The notes under the pieces were generated by a model. It was not told where the DNA came from. It was given only the letters and a program-made list of their open reading frames with translations, and did not search any database. Of a DNA stretch of 64,000 nucleotides, positions 24,001 to 36,300 are shown piece after piece (position 1 is the stretch's first letter; each line of letters opens with the position of its first letter). The DNA comes from Branchiostoma floridae. Lineage: Eukaryota > Chordata > Leptocardii > Amphioxiformes > Branchiostomatidae. The translations under genes were made by a program, and so were the position numbers. The stretch lies in contig NC_049980.1 in NCBI RefSeq assembly GCF_000003815.2, forward strand, positions 13,593,570 through 13,657,569, written 5' to 3'.

Positions 24001-27000
24001 AGCTACTTTTGTCTCCAATGTGCGCAATTAGAGGTGGGATCAAGTACCAACTCTACTGATAAATGTGTTGGCATAGAATTTCGCTGAAGCCAAGATTGGA
24101 GCATAACTTATATCCTATAATACTGACGTCTTCTTTCGAAAACATGACGTTCTCGTGACAGGAAATGTGCCGTTGGTTAAGACGTATTATCATATAGCCA
24201 GATGGAGTTGGCCAATCAGAGGCCCCCATTTCCCATGGGTTATCAGGCAGTAACCTCAAAAGTGGTCGGTTATTCTAATAACCGACCACTTTTTGGACCG
24301 CACCATTATACAGGGGACAGTCATGAATTTTTTTTGTACTGTTGTTTGTGTGTAAACCATGCATAACTGTCAAAAATATTATGATTGATTGGTTATGTTA
24401 ATTAGGGCTCCACATGGGGAATATAGGGATACTTGAAAAGGAATTATGCTGATTTTACACATTTTCATCATGGCTTTCTAACGTGATTAAGCCGGTACCT
24501 TCCTAAATCACTTCATATATACGTACTTTGTCGTGCCCAAGTGAAAAGGCTCTGCATGGGGGGTACCAGGACTCCACTTAATACATGTAGTTTGTATTGC
24601 AAATAAGCCACATGTTGATGCTGATATGCTATCTCACAAACAGATGATTAGTTAAAATTATTAGTTAAATGATGATGATGAAATAGTTAAATGTTTGTAT
24701 TATATATAGACACTATTGTACAATATATATATTGCAAATGTATTTTTATGTAATGTATTAAAGTGTTTATTTGTTATAAAGGAATTTGTGTGAAATAACT
24801 GTCAGTTGGATAGGCTATATGATAATAACGTTAATGCCCCGCCTTATCCTCGGTGTATATGGTGAGATAATCCCTNNNNNNNNNNNNNNNNNNNNNNNNN
24901 NNNNNNNNNNNNNNNNNNNNNNNNNNNNNNNNNNNNNNNNNNNNNNNNNNNNNNNNNNNNNNNNNNNNNNNNNNNATATACACCTCGGGGCGGGGCATTA
25001 ACCCTTTATTATGGCACCTTCCAGTGAGTTATCATGATGACTTTCGTAGAGATATGCTAGTCATGTTTTTGCGTAAGTAAACTGAAGACGTTTCATTGAA
25101 GTCTGATTTTGAACTATGAAGCTATGACTTGGCAAACCTGTGAGTATTGTCCTTCCTGGCTTCTTGGAAAAAACGGGGATTAACTTCTGGTCCTGCAGCA
25201 TAATGATACTCAAGGGAGGGTAATGGGATTTTGAGTCATGTTTCCCATAACCATGCCACAGACAACTTCAGCAAATTGCTTTTACTGGTGATTACATTGC
25301 ATACAGGTGCAATGGTGACATGTGATTAAGTGTCATATCGACGTGGAGCTTTCTTGGAAACTGAAAGGTTCCTCCAATACATCATTCATTCGCACAAATA
25401 TAGAGCAGCAAGTTTCTATGCTATTTCAGTAGCAGGGTATATTTTCACAGGGAGGGTTTGCTTGCTATGATTATTTTTTTACGTTTTGAGTGTTTTGTTG
25501 TACTGTATGCTAATACCTTATGTTATATCGATTTCCGCTTTGAAAAGGTGACCGTCGAATAAAACGGGACCCCATTTTATGTCCATTGCGACAGACGGGT
25601 ACATTAAGCCCAAACTTAGCCCCATCCAGAATCGAACCGGGCAATCCAAATACTAACCGACGAAACCAGCTGCAGAAGCTCAACTGTGAAGCTGCTACCG
25701 GTTGAGCCACAGGGACATCTCCAATGAAAATACCCGAGTTAAACTAAAAACAGCCGATTTCGCCTCTCTCTTTCTACATTATAACATATAATCTCTTCAT
25801 CTTAAACATCTTGATATATTATCTTGATGCTAACGTTTCTGTTAGGTGGCAATAGAATAATAATAAAGCAGAATACATCATTGAAACTTGTTTACGTGGA
25901 AACTGATTGATAAAATGTATTTCTTTTTTCTTATATTTTTTACGTGAATCAGATTTTCAAAAACATGCAACAGTAGCGAAATGAAGCATTTGACGTGAAG
26001 TCTTAGGTTGACTGTGACAGAGACAGTCTGTCTGCCGGTCCGGCAGCTATAAGAATCTGCCAGAGGTTGCAGAAGCCAACCAATTACCCATGAAATTCTA
26101 CACCTTTATTCTGCAGACCAATTAGCAGCAGTTTGCACCGCCTCGCGATGCCTAATTCCGTCTGTCTGGTTCCGTGATCATCGCACACTCTGATGCAACA
26201 AGTCGTGTCAGTGATGTCAGTGTTTTTACTAGCTTCCTTAGCAGGCTCTACGAGTCTGATGTCAGTTCTATTGCATTAGGTACGCAATGCAATAGGTTTG
26301 CATTGCAATAGCTTTGTATTGATTGATGCATTGCACTCGGTTTGTATTGCACTCGACTCGTTGTTGGAAGTCTCCTGCAACTGAAACTGAATACAATAAA
26401 ACTGATATGCCATTCGGAAACAAGCTTTTTATAAGTTTATATGCTCAGCTTTAACCCGTAAAACAAAACATATTTGTCCAACTTGTATTGCTGGAGTAGT
26501 GCGGTTGTACAACACTAAACAAGGTCAAATTCTGTCTGAACATAAAATGCTCACCTTCAAAAGGTGAGGATAGAAAGAGGACCATCAATTATTCATAGAG
26601 GCCTTGGGAGGACTAAACCAACTGCACAATACACAGTGAAAAGGAGCAGATAATGACAGGATGGTTGGGCCTGATAATAGTTAACATGCTATTCATGGGT
26701 CAAAGCACCTTAAGGGCGTGAGCTGTCAAAACAAGACAAAATGTCATCCGTTATGTTACAGGCTGTCAAAGGGGAAGGGTCATATCTATCAATCATTCAC
26801 GAAATAAGCTCAGGTAAGCTGTGAAATGGCTCCACATACATGGTTATGTTGCTGCCGTGTAACAAACTAGTTTATGGAATATGGATTATGACAAAAAATA
26901 TGATATGAGGTTGCTGAATAATTCACCCTAACATATGATAACTTTATAGAAGACTCAGACTTGTCAATCCGTCTTTTGAGTGGTTTTGAGGGGATCACAA

Positions 27001-30000
27001 ATATATATTAGGCCTGTCTACTTTTGCTTTGTTTTGTCTGGTTTGTCGTCACTGCTTAATCAAGGCATCGAGTACAGCTGCAAATTTTTGTTTTGACTCC
27101 GTTTCGTTTAAGGAGAAATTTCTCAAAAGTGAAGCTATTGTGTCTCAAGTATCAATATTTCTGGTGGATTACAGTATAGTTTATTATATATTACGGCTAT
27201 TTATGAAACCATTTTGTCCTCAGGGGCGGTTCCGAATTGCCACCACCCATTAAGGTATAGGAAGCGTGTGCCATATTTTCTGTGTTTAAATTACACAATA
27301 AAAAGTTAGAGCGTTTTAATGAAGGCATTTACCAAGGGTTTTGGCAGTTTGTCTTCTCCCACTTCTCATTAAAATGTTGTGCTATCCATTAGCCAATGCC
27401 TCCAAAGACAACAAACCCGGCCCAGTAATATACCACGTAAAAACGTCAAATAGATCTAAAGACTTGTTTTACCATTTTACGTTATCTGATAGATCTACGT
27501 TTTACTTTATGATCATCTTATAGGTATGAGCTTGCAAATAAAGGCACTAATCATTACATAGATACACACGGTTTAATGTTTACTAATCACACTTTTCCCC
27601 CAGCAACCTCCTGGTCACCCCTATATGGCGCATCTATAATACATTGAATATCTTTATCGTTAATGAGGGCATAAATAATAATAGCGCATTTCTGTCATCC
27701 ACTTTACTTTTGTTTGCTTGTTTAATGAGCTCACCCAGACGCAGGTGCCACATACTGAGGGTAATTATTCTGCGGGTTGCTACGAATAACGTCTGCATGG
27801 CGTGCCTTCAACGGTGATACAGACTCAGGAGAAATTAGGTCACCTACTGTTTGAGGCACACAAAGGAGTGTGGCTGTATTTTGTTCTGCAGTTCTATTTG
27901 AGTCCCTAGTTAATCTGCATCTGTACCTGGTAGTGTTTAGTCGGTATGCTCGGCGTAACACACCAGCTTCGCAATCAATGTGTCAGAGGTTGGTTATATC
28001 AAGGAACGATATGTCACACCTAACACTATCTAGCAGCAAGCGTTGTTTAACGCTGTCTAGTGAGGATGTCCCTACAGTGCTTGATAGCAACGATTTTCAA
28101 CTACTCCTCGTAAATTCTTACAAAACTTATATTAGTTTGAAACGGACTGGTGTTGATACCAATACAGACTGCTTCTATAAAAACAAAAGTGTGAGCTGAA
28201 TGAACTCTGGAATGAGATCATCAGGTTGAGACCCCTTTGGCCCTTTTTGAGGCTGACTGATTGCTTTCGTGTTGTTGTATTTCGAATTGGTTTTATAATT
28301 CATGGTACATGTTCTCCAAACTGTGAATTCGCATCATTGTTGCAGGATGTTCACCGAGTTCATAAATCATTTGGAAAAGGTGCCATGCCCACGGCTATAG
28401 CTACAACATATTCATCAGATCATCTCGCTTCATATGTATTCTTGCAATGCTTTATGTGTACATTGATAGTGTGTACTTTGATATTTCAGTTCTTAGTATG
28501 CCAATAAAATAGCATCCTTAGCTAAGGCTTACTTTCCAGTGGGTGGCGATCGCTCAGCAACCTTACAATGACCAAAACTTGAACTGTGTGATCATTAATC
28601 ATAAATGAAACATAATAAAAGCTTTATAATTTGATTTAGATAACATAGTATAATCTAAAAATATATTTTGAGCTCGGTGAATATCATTTCGCTTTTTCAT
28701 GAATCAAGGTTTGTTACAACCCCATTCCAAAAAAAAGCGACAACCTCACTGCGTCTGCGCTGCGACCAACGGATTGAACATAGCGCTCTACGAATTTCAT
28801 AGATGTGGAATTTACAATTGTGAAGCTTCCCTACAGAATGAGACTCTAATTCGTCGTAATAGTTCCTGCGCGAATATTGTAGCTAGGCGTAATAGTCTGC
28901 AAATGTCAAGCTCAATCGGAGCTGTTTGTACGCATTATCGCGGCGAGTAATACGTAGAAAGTAGCCTGTTAACAAATTACCAGGAAAGCTTACCCCGCAA
29001 ATGGTTTCCAGTCCCAGCCAATGATTATCCTAATAGTCCTGGAATGCCAAACAGGGAAACAGACTGCACAGGATATGAAAACTACTGTATATCTTGAATT
29101 GTTCGCGGTGGTATTTTTTTTTTCAAATTTCGTGGTGTCTCTCCACTGTGAAATTACGAGATCGACTATTTTTGTGTCAATATCTACTTCAAAAATAACC
29201 CCAAAGGTTCTTTCCATTATTTCCTACCACAAAACTAAAATTGAGGTAACAAACAAAAAAAAAAGATTTCGAAAAGGGGCTGACTAAAATGAAATAAGGG
29301 ATCGGAAAGATTTTCAAGAAAAAATGCAATAGAAAATTAAACGACTGCATGTAGAACGAATAATGCATCAGATGCATGTTGACTTGCCATGGAAAGCTAA
29401 GATCGCACTGACATTTTCCCACATAAAGCAACCACCCCTTGTTACACATCACTACCGGTCAGTCTGAGCTGGCTGGTATCTTCTGGACTTAACTTCGATT
29501 GTGTCATTATAATTGTCTTGTTTTCATTCCATTTCCTAGGATTAGTTCTTAGACAGTACTTGAATGGGTTAGTCCGTAATTACTTGGAGAGCTTAAAAAC
29601 TACACCTTGTTTGGCTACTTTACAATTATAATAACATTTACAAATCCTGTATAGAAATTGCTATTATATGATAATATAGTTTGCAAGAAGTCTGTTTTTA
29701 CAGAGAAAATGTGAGGGTGTTTCTCGTGAAATTAAATGATGGGTGACCTAACTGCCTCTATTCAATCTTATTCTAAATTCTGTTTCTGTTACATGGGATA
29801 CCAGCATAAATGAAACCTTCTACTATTTTCGTTGGTACTGGTGTTTAAACTAGTCGAAAGTACATGCTTCTTCCTCGGGGGGGCACCATTCCGTTAGCGG
29901 TAGATCATGGTTTATATTTATGCGTACCATATTAGTTAGTACTCGGTAGCATGGATATGTCATAAAGTTGAATTTGATTAAGCAGGTATTAACGCCCCAT

Positions 30001-30918
30001 TGTAATAAGCTCCCAGAGGTATGTTGTTAGCAATTACATAGCGGGTCAGAAGGACCTACAGTGTGTACGTCACTGTCTACCGTCAAAAGGCCGAGTTATG
30101 TTTCCTCGAACATATCACCAAAAGTTGTTGCTGCGTCGACCAAAGTCGTAATGGCTTGAATAGAAATGCCATTTGGAATTGGCGGAAAGAAATGAGTCTA
30201 TTTTGCTCATTCTGCCGCACACAAAAGAGCCCAACATTTCTGCGCATTCGTCTGTGGTGCAGCTTTTCAATGGGCATTACGGGGCTGATGTAGAAAATTG
30301 AAAAGATCTTTTGTACCGTTGTGCCCTCAAGTGCCCTTCATGGAACGGTGCTTTCGATATGATCTTATAAGCATCATCACGAAAAAGAATAATCAGACCA
30401 AGGAGGTTTGAAAACAAACTTCCGTCCTCACAATTTTGCCAACATCGTTTATGTTATATGAAGGTTCGATCACTCAAACAGTGCAGAATTTGGATAGATA
30501 CATATACACCGCAACGACAACAACAGTTGCGACGCCATTGCGTGACAGGGCACTTTGCAATACCACACAAAATGATTAGGAGTTTACTGAGCGCACAGTT
30601 TACCCTACCCCACCGCCTATAACACAGGTTTAACCTGCTCTTACTCAGTCACCCTCACAAAAGAGCACCACAAAGACATGGTCGGGTCCATAAATGATGT
30701 ATAACGTCGACGATCAACTGCTTAGTCGAAGCGACCACCATGAAATGATACCTATCATGCATTCTTATTATTGTGCTGCTCCGCAAATATCAATATCACG
30801 TGTTTTGTTTTTCCGCAGACACTTATTCCACCATGTACACAATAAATATCTCACCTGCCCAAACAGAAGAATATGTGGAGATTTCCATCCCGAGTAGAAG
30901 CCACTTGTACCACAGCAT
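21086..30918 (-). CDS. Tentative three-exon gene for a small single-pass membrane protein
   Basis: Model: exon 1 30918-30855 (start ATG, leader MLWYKWLLLGMEISTYSS, donor GTGAG); exon 2 22026-21652 (acceptor TTGTAG, donor GTAAGT); exon 3 21336-21086 (stop). Phases agree (1, 1) and the sum is 690 nt, 229 aa. Exon 2 is Ser/Thr/Arg-rich with a repeated RNSHSV motif, then DYSSEDFITIPRRDLPQ. Exon 3 has a hydrophobic helix (FIIVIYLSCIQVAISILLASF) and a basic C-terminus. An AATAAA on the minus strand at 21020-21025 follows the stop. No family is recognised. The 8.8 kb first intron could hide further exons; one other phase-compatible candidate is 27846-27735. Exon 2 is the best supported part. Confidence 0.35.
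23282..23707 (-). CDS. Open frame of 141 aa with hydrophobic N-terminus, uncertain
   Basis: Begins MRLPTKLLSVNQ, followed by two hydrophobic runs (LLFLLFLFMIMIFW and AIIVLLLLFPSFL), then a Cys-containing segment (CVVRMRYCLSC). It lies within the long intron of the tentative gene at 21086-30918. No family is recognised and no splice context supports it. It could be chance in AT-rich DNA. Confidence 0.2.
   Translation of the reverse strand: MRLPTKLLSVNQNALLFLLFLFMIMIFWRGDNITAHCTSLHDAIIVLLLLFPSFLDASIVLQSFTQQSPQILEFMRQLDTCRNPTARDCVVRMRYCLSCKVKSIYHRGLSMEEFSYGYFKVPRQTTAFSLHFFHTAKSMQI
24258..24293. repeat. Perfect 17-bp inverted repeat with a two-base loop
   Basis: AAAAGTGGTCGGTTATT (24258-24274), CT, then its exact reverse complement (24277-24293). 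Possibly the fused ends of a deleted inverted-repeat element, or a cruciform. Confidence 0.85.
24831..25001. mobile_element. TTAA-flanked inverted-repeat element interrupted by an assembly gap
   Basis: TTAATGCCCCGCC at the left (24831) matches the reverse complement of GGCGGGGCATTAA at the right (ending 25001); inner parts also pair (GGTGTATAT / ATATACACC). TTAA stands outside both tips. The centre is 100 Ns, so true length is unknown. Confidence 0.6.
24876..24975. other. Assembly gap (100 N)
   Basis: A run of 100 Ns exactly inside an inverted repeat; the gap length is probably a placeholder. Confidence 0.98.
25520..25716 (-). mobile_element. tRNA-derived SINE
   Basis: On the minus strand the head carries a polymerase III A-box-like segment, GTGGCTCAACCGGTAGCAG (about 25692-25710), and about 55 bases on a B-box-like CCGGTTCGATTCTGG (about 25627-25641). 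The spacing and order fit a tRNA-derived promoter; no tRNA fold with paired acceptor stem is evident, so a SINE head is likelier than a tRNA gene. The 3' boundary is approximate. Confidence 0.55.
26270..26360. repeat. Degenerate short tandem repeat
   Basis: Irregular repetition of units such as GCATTGCAATAG and GTATTGCACTCG. Function unknown. Confidence 0.45.
27000..30850. other. Gene-poor stretch
   Basis: Open frames here (for example 27870-28199 and 28226-28507 on plus) show no family motifs and no consistent splice partners. A stretch at 27846-27735 on minus could be an exon (acceptor CTCAAACAG, donor GTGAGC) but lacks independent support. Confidence 0.35.
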
Positions 30919-30999
30919 CTTGCAGCGGTAATGGGCTGCTAAACGACGTCTGTCCCCGTAGGCTTGGTCCGGGGTTTCTCTTCAGCCGCTGTACGTGAC

Positions 31000-33014
31000 T
31001 CCTTCAACAGAATGCTCTCCGCCATACAGTTGTGCTACGCATATCCTTGTATCCCTTCCCTGATTGGGTACTGAGCTTGGAAGTTGTGCGAAGGCGCGCT
31101 CTCCAGCCCCGATGATATTTGGCGAGGAAAGCAGCGTTGTCCCGACCCCGAGCATTCCCCACGATTATCTCTCAGTTTGAAATTCAATCATACGTAACCT
31201 TTGACCCGCCCACCGTCTGCTTGCATAGAGCTCGCATTGCAAGCCTTTATGTAGGGATGATAATGATTCCCTGCGACCGTCATCTACCCGTAATCTACCT
31301 GCCAATCTTATCGCGCCCCCGATCAGTTTCTGCATATTGCAAACTACACGGAGAGCGCTGCAAGTAGGTTGAGGGTTTTGTTTTTATCGCGTTCACAGTT
31401 TAGTAGCGCGGCTTTCGAAAAGGACCAAGCTTTCCTTTGCTGTAATATCATGCCGGAATCCATATGTAAAGGGCCTTTATTTTCTAAATTTACGATAGAT
31501 TCTAGCGAGGTTCTTGCTTCTAGCAGACGTTAATGAGGAAGAATTACCATTCTCCAGGTAAGAAGACAGTGTAGATGAGCCAGACTCATCGTTTTCCTTA
31601 CACGTTTCTGATAAGGCAATATTGCTGTTCAAATTGAACCAACAATATTTAACGCGAACGCATAAAGACGGCTCTTTCTTAAGCACCAATTTGTCTCATA
31701 GAGGTTTTATCTGCACCACGAGGGCGGGAGTTGCCATGGCAACGCACATCCATATTGATTAAGATGCACAGGGGAATCTACCTTTAGTACCTGAGATGCG
31801 GGATTATTTTCTAGCGGGGAGACATTTACGGTATTGAGATTAATGACTCTTGAAACCGAGGTATTTATTACAGCAATGAGAGGAGTGCGTTCCTTAACAA
31901 TACGACACCTGACGCATGTCTCGTGGGTGTCCTCCTCGAGTTCTCCCTTGATCAGCCTGGAAATATAGCCTCCACCACGGGGGTGTGGATCGTACAGTTC
32001 GCCGAGAAGGGAAATGATTGGCCAGAAGATTCAGTCCACGAAAAGGTTTACACTTCAAATGAAACCCTATGGTGGCTATTCAGCCTTGGTAAATATTCTT
32101 CCTATAACTAACGTAGTTTGTGTGATAGAGATTAGACGACTTGACTTGCCGCGCACGAAGCGTCCAGAATTAAGCACAGGGGCCATACTTATTTGATGGA
32201 TCCCATTGAAGATGGATATAAGGTAGTGTTCGGAGAGAAAAAAAATATCACAACTTAGAATACGGCCAATATTCGCATAATCGGTCACTATTTTGGGACC
32301 CTGCCTTTTGTAATCATCATTAGATGATTCTACAAATTAAAGTTGATCCAAAACATTCAGAGTTGGATCTGTATTTGTATCTGGAGCAGCTAGTTATACT
32401 TCAAAATGACCTGTAATATCTAACCTTTGCACATCTACAAGTAGCAGTGCAGCCAGCGTTCTTTGAAGCCTTTGTCTGGTGACTAGTGACGATGCGCGCC
32501 CCCACTGTACTTGGTGGCATTTTTTTATAGTTCCACTCTTCGGTAGGTGTAGTATAAAATGATGATGATTGTTCTTGTGGAAAATGGGTCAGAATGACCT
32601 GGCATGACTCCTGGGGATTGATCTCACTTGAGCCTACCAGGGATCTCTATTTCCCATTTACACCATTACACAAATACAACACAACCAAACAATTGCAAAG
32701 GAACCCCTATATCACTCATTTCAATTTGTGTGAAAGCTTTGATAGCATCCTTCGGGTCTTTTTACGGTCAGTTGTGAAACAGGCCGCAGGCGCCATTTGC
32801 AGAGAAATTGCTTTATATAGTCGTGGATTCATCCTGGATTAGAGAAGACCCACTGAGAATGCATTATATAGAGACTGAGAAATCAGAGGTATCCCGCAAG
32901 TGATAAACAGGAATATGAATATACACCGAACTGTATTGTACATCGTGAGAGAATATTGCCTCGCACATTAAGATATACGCTCAAACATAATGTAATCGAC
33001 GCACTGCTTGGCAA
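31000..33014. other. Intergenic sequence between the tentative minus-strand gene and the transposon
   Basis: About 30919-31100 would be the 5' untranslated or promoter region of the tentative gene; it is relatively GC-rich. The rest holds only short open frames with no recognised product. Confidence 0.35.
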
Positions 33015-33018
33015 TTAA

Positions 33019-33033
33019 AGTGTATAAGACACC
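33019..33033 (+). repeat. Left terminal inverted repeat of the Kolobok-like element
   Basis: AGTGTATAAGACACC directly after TTAA. It matches the right end at 40188-40202 in all 15 positions; similarity stops after that. Confidence 0.88.
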
Positions 33034-33202
33034 CCAGTGCATCATTATGGGACTAAATCAAACAAAGGTATCACTATACAATCGATATACACATAAGTGA
33101 GAGGTAAACACTGTTCGCCTGTTAAAAACGAAATTTGATCTTCGCGTCACGAGGCTACCGATAGATAGAACGACACGCCTCTGGGCGCGCCTCAACCGGG
33201 AA

Positions 33203-33225
33203 TGACGTAAGCAGTAGAAGAACGC
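33203..33225 (+). repeat. Left subterminal inverted repeat with a CRE-like site
   Basis: TGACGTAAGCAGTAGAAG followed by AACGC, mirrored imperfectly at 39990-40009. It lies about 130 bp upstream of the transposase ATG, so it could be a transposase-binding site, a promoter element (TGACGTAA resembles a CRE), or both. Confidence 0.55.
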
Positions 33226-33354
33226 GGGGGATTCGAGGGATTCCCCGGCGCCATTTTGATTGTTAGTAAACACTGTCCTCAGGAAGACTCCGGCTATTTC
33301 TGAGGGATTTAGTTTGTCCAAGGACGTTATATATAACGCCCTTGGTTTGTCAAC

Positions 33355-36300
33355 ATGCCTACACGGTGTGTCGCAGCGTATTGTTCGAACTACACGTCCT
33401 CTTCGATAAGTCTTCACAAGTTTCCAAACGACGAGAAAGTTCGCGAGAAGTGGGTGCAGAACGTACGGCGGACAAGAGGCCCTGATCGGGAGGGGAAGGA
33501 ATGGACGCCGAGCCCGACCTCTCGGCTGTGTTCCGACCATTTTACAGAGGACTGTTTCGACCCTGCCCAGGATTTGAAGAGATCGTTTGGGTTCAATGCG
33601 AAGCACCGTAGGGAGGTGCTGCCCGGTAAAATTCCAACCATCTTTCCCCGAGGCCCGGCCGAGCCGAAGCGTAGGGAATCACAGGCTGTAGCCAAAAGGC
33701 GTCACCAGGAGGTAAATATGATATTTTGAGTTGTCTTCTGTTTTATCTCGTTGGGATATAACATTAACAGGGCAGCATTTACAGGGGTTATAGTTTCGGA
33801 AATTTTCGTTTGTTTGTTCGTTTGTTTCTTCTTGGTAGTTTTAAAAAAAGAAAAGGAACTGCAGCGAATATCAATAAGCGGCCCCCCTCCCCACTATAAA
33901 CACCGGCTCTCATACACACGCAAATTGTAGAAGGCCGCGGTTACAGAAAGATTAGTTGTCGTGTTTATTTTCATCAGCAGTGAATGTATTTTTTGTAAGA
34001 AATTATGACTTATGAATTATATCTTTTGTCAAATAAATATTATTTGGTCAACAAGGCATGGTATTTGGAAAAAAAATTTATGTACAAAACTCATGAACAA
34101 ACATCACATAACAGAGGTAACACTTGCCAGTAGCCAAGAAAATGTCATACAACAAAACACAATATATGCTGTATTTATAAATAGTAGTCATCAGCTGCTT
34201 ATATTCTATGGTTATAACATGTACTACATTTCTGTGAGCAGAGGCTATAAAGTACTAGAATAATAGGAAAGTTGTATTTATTCAGGGCATGTAAGTGTAT
34301 AGTAAATAATGAAAGGCTATCTTTTTATTGTTATTAGATACTCCGAGAATGTCTATCTGCTGAGCCTGTAGAAGAGGGAGGATCTGATCATGACATCTGT
34401 GCTACTGCGGTGTCAACTGCCAGTGGTCCACCTGTTGATGATGATGATGGTCCACCTGTTGATGTAAGTTTTGACAATAGATCTGTATGTAAGTTTGGTA
34501 GAGCAGATTTATTTCTTAAAATCACATGAATCGAGATAGTGTCGTGGCAGCCAGTCATTCTGTTTGCTTTGTGAATGTCACATGTTTTGAATTTTTTTTT
34601 CATTTTCCATCTTTTTGCTACTGTAGTAAAATATTGGTTGTATGATATAATATAATAAGGTATTGTATATATATTTTGCATTCTTTTATGTATAGGTGAC
34701 TCCAACAGAAAACCAGGGGATACAAGTCCAGCCAGACATGAAATCACGGGCTGTGCAGGCCAGACTGCGAGTGGGGACTTGTAAAGGTATTTTATCCTCA
34801 TTATCAGCTTTCAGCTCCCCACTTGCATTTTAAAGTTTTCTTGTATCCACAAAAATGTCATTGGACCACTTCCTTTCATTATGTATATATATCAATAAGG
34901 ATTATCATTCCTTACAAAGAGTTACAGTATTGATGTATAGTTATATCTGCAGTAAAATGTAGCCCAAAACAAGTATTTTAGACAAACATTTTTTTCTCAG
35001 ATGCTATACACAGAAGTTATATGTACAAACCTGCATTGTTACACAGGGCATCTTTCACTCTGGGATGTTTTTTGCTATATTGTATTAACACAGGTGTGCA
35101 GATCAAGCCTACTGTTACAACTATTGGCATACAGAACAAGCCTTCAGTGAAGACCATCTCCACCCAGACACAGATCACATACAACAACCGGTTGCAGGAG
35201 TTAGATGCCATGTCTGAAGTTTCAGAGCCGGTGGAGGATGCAGCGTACGAGAACGATCCAGACTACGAGCCTATGGAGATATCGGATGATGAGGAGGACC
35301 CACCCGAGGAGGTGCCCATCCCCGAGGCCACGTCAGATACCCTGCCGGACACACGCATCTTCATGGTGTTCTGGACATGTTTGGTGCAGCTGTTCTCCAC
35401 GTGGTGTTGCTGTCCAGCGTGTCCCTCTAGGAAGCTGATTTGGCGCTGTAAGGAAGTCGGGACTCACCTGCTGGTGACATTCCTGTGCAGAGATTGCAGC
35501 TATGAAGATACATGGAGGAGCCAGCCTTCCTATGGCAGGACTGCCGCGGGGAACATTTTGCTGTCATCTGCTATACTGTTCGCTGGAGCCAGTGTGACCA
35601 AGGTGCTTAGAGTCTTGTCACACATGGGCGTGGCCGTTATGTCAACCCGGTCATTCTTCCGCCATCAAGAAAACATCCTGTTCAGGGCCATCCGTACGCT
35701 GTGGAGGGAGCGGCAGTTCTGGATGCTGACAGTCCTGCAAGCCGAGCAAGAGCCCATTGTTTGTGGTGGGGATGGCCGCGCGGATAGCCCAGGACACTCT
35801 GCGAAATATGGAACTTATACAATGATGGAGCTGAAGCAGACAGCTGTGATAGACGTGCAGCTAGTGCAGGTAAATTGTACTCTAACACTGTCTCTTACTT
35901 GTAAAAAGTAAACCATCTGTCATGCTGTTTCATAAGGAACACTAACGCTTGATCCAAAGATAATCTGTGTCTATATGATATCAATATTTGAGGTGACAAC
36001 TCATTAACATATTAACTTGTAAAGAAATGTTCCAGTGTTATCATGCCCCCCTCCCTTCTTCAGTTGTATATTGTGCTGTAGTGGGTTTCAATTGCCATCT
36101 TCCATGTTACAGTAGTCAACATCACAAGCAATATGTGTTACAGAGCAACGAGGTAGACAGCTCCAACGCCATGGAAAAGGAAGGTCTTCAGCGCTCCCTG
36201 CAAAAAATCCAGGAGTATGCAGAAATAGGCACATTGGTCACTGATCGACATGCAGGAATAAACAAGATGATCCGTGAGCAGCATCCCAACATCCAGCACC

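Noticed and set aside
25510-25710. 66-aa minus frame as a gene
   Set aside because: Coincides with the tRNA-derived SINE head, A- and B-box-like motifs included.
33058-33695. Minus-strand frames opposite transposase exon 1
   Set aside because: Shadows of the THAP exon; only the plus frame has the C2CH signature.
35682-35888. Minus-strand frame opposite transposase exon 4
   Set aside because: Antisense shadow of the catalytic exon.
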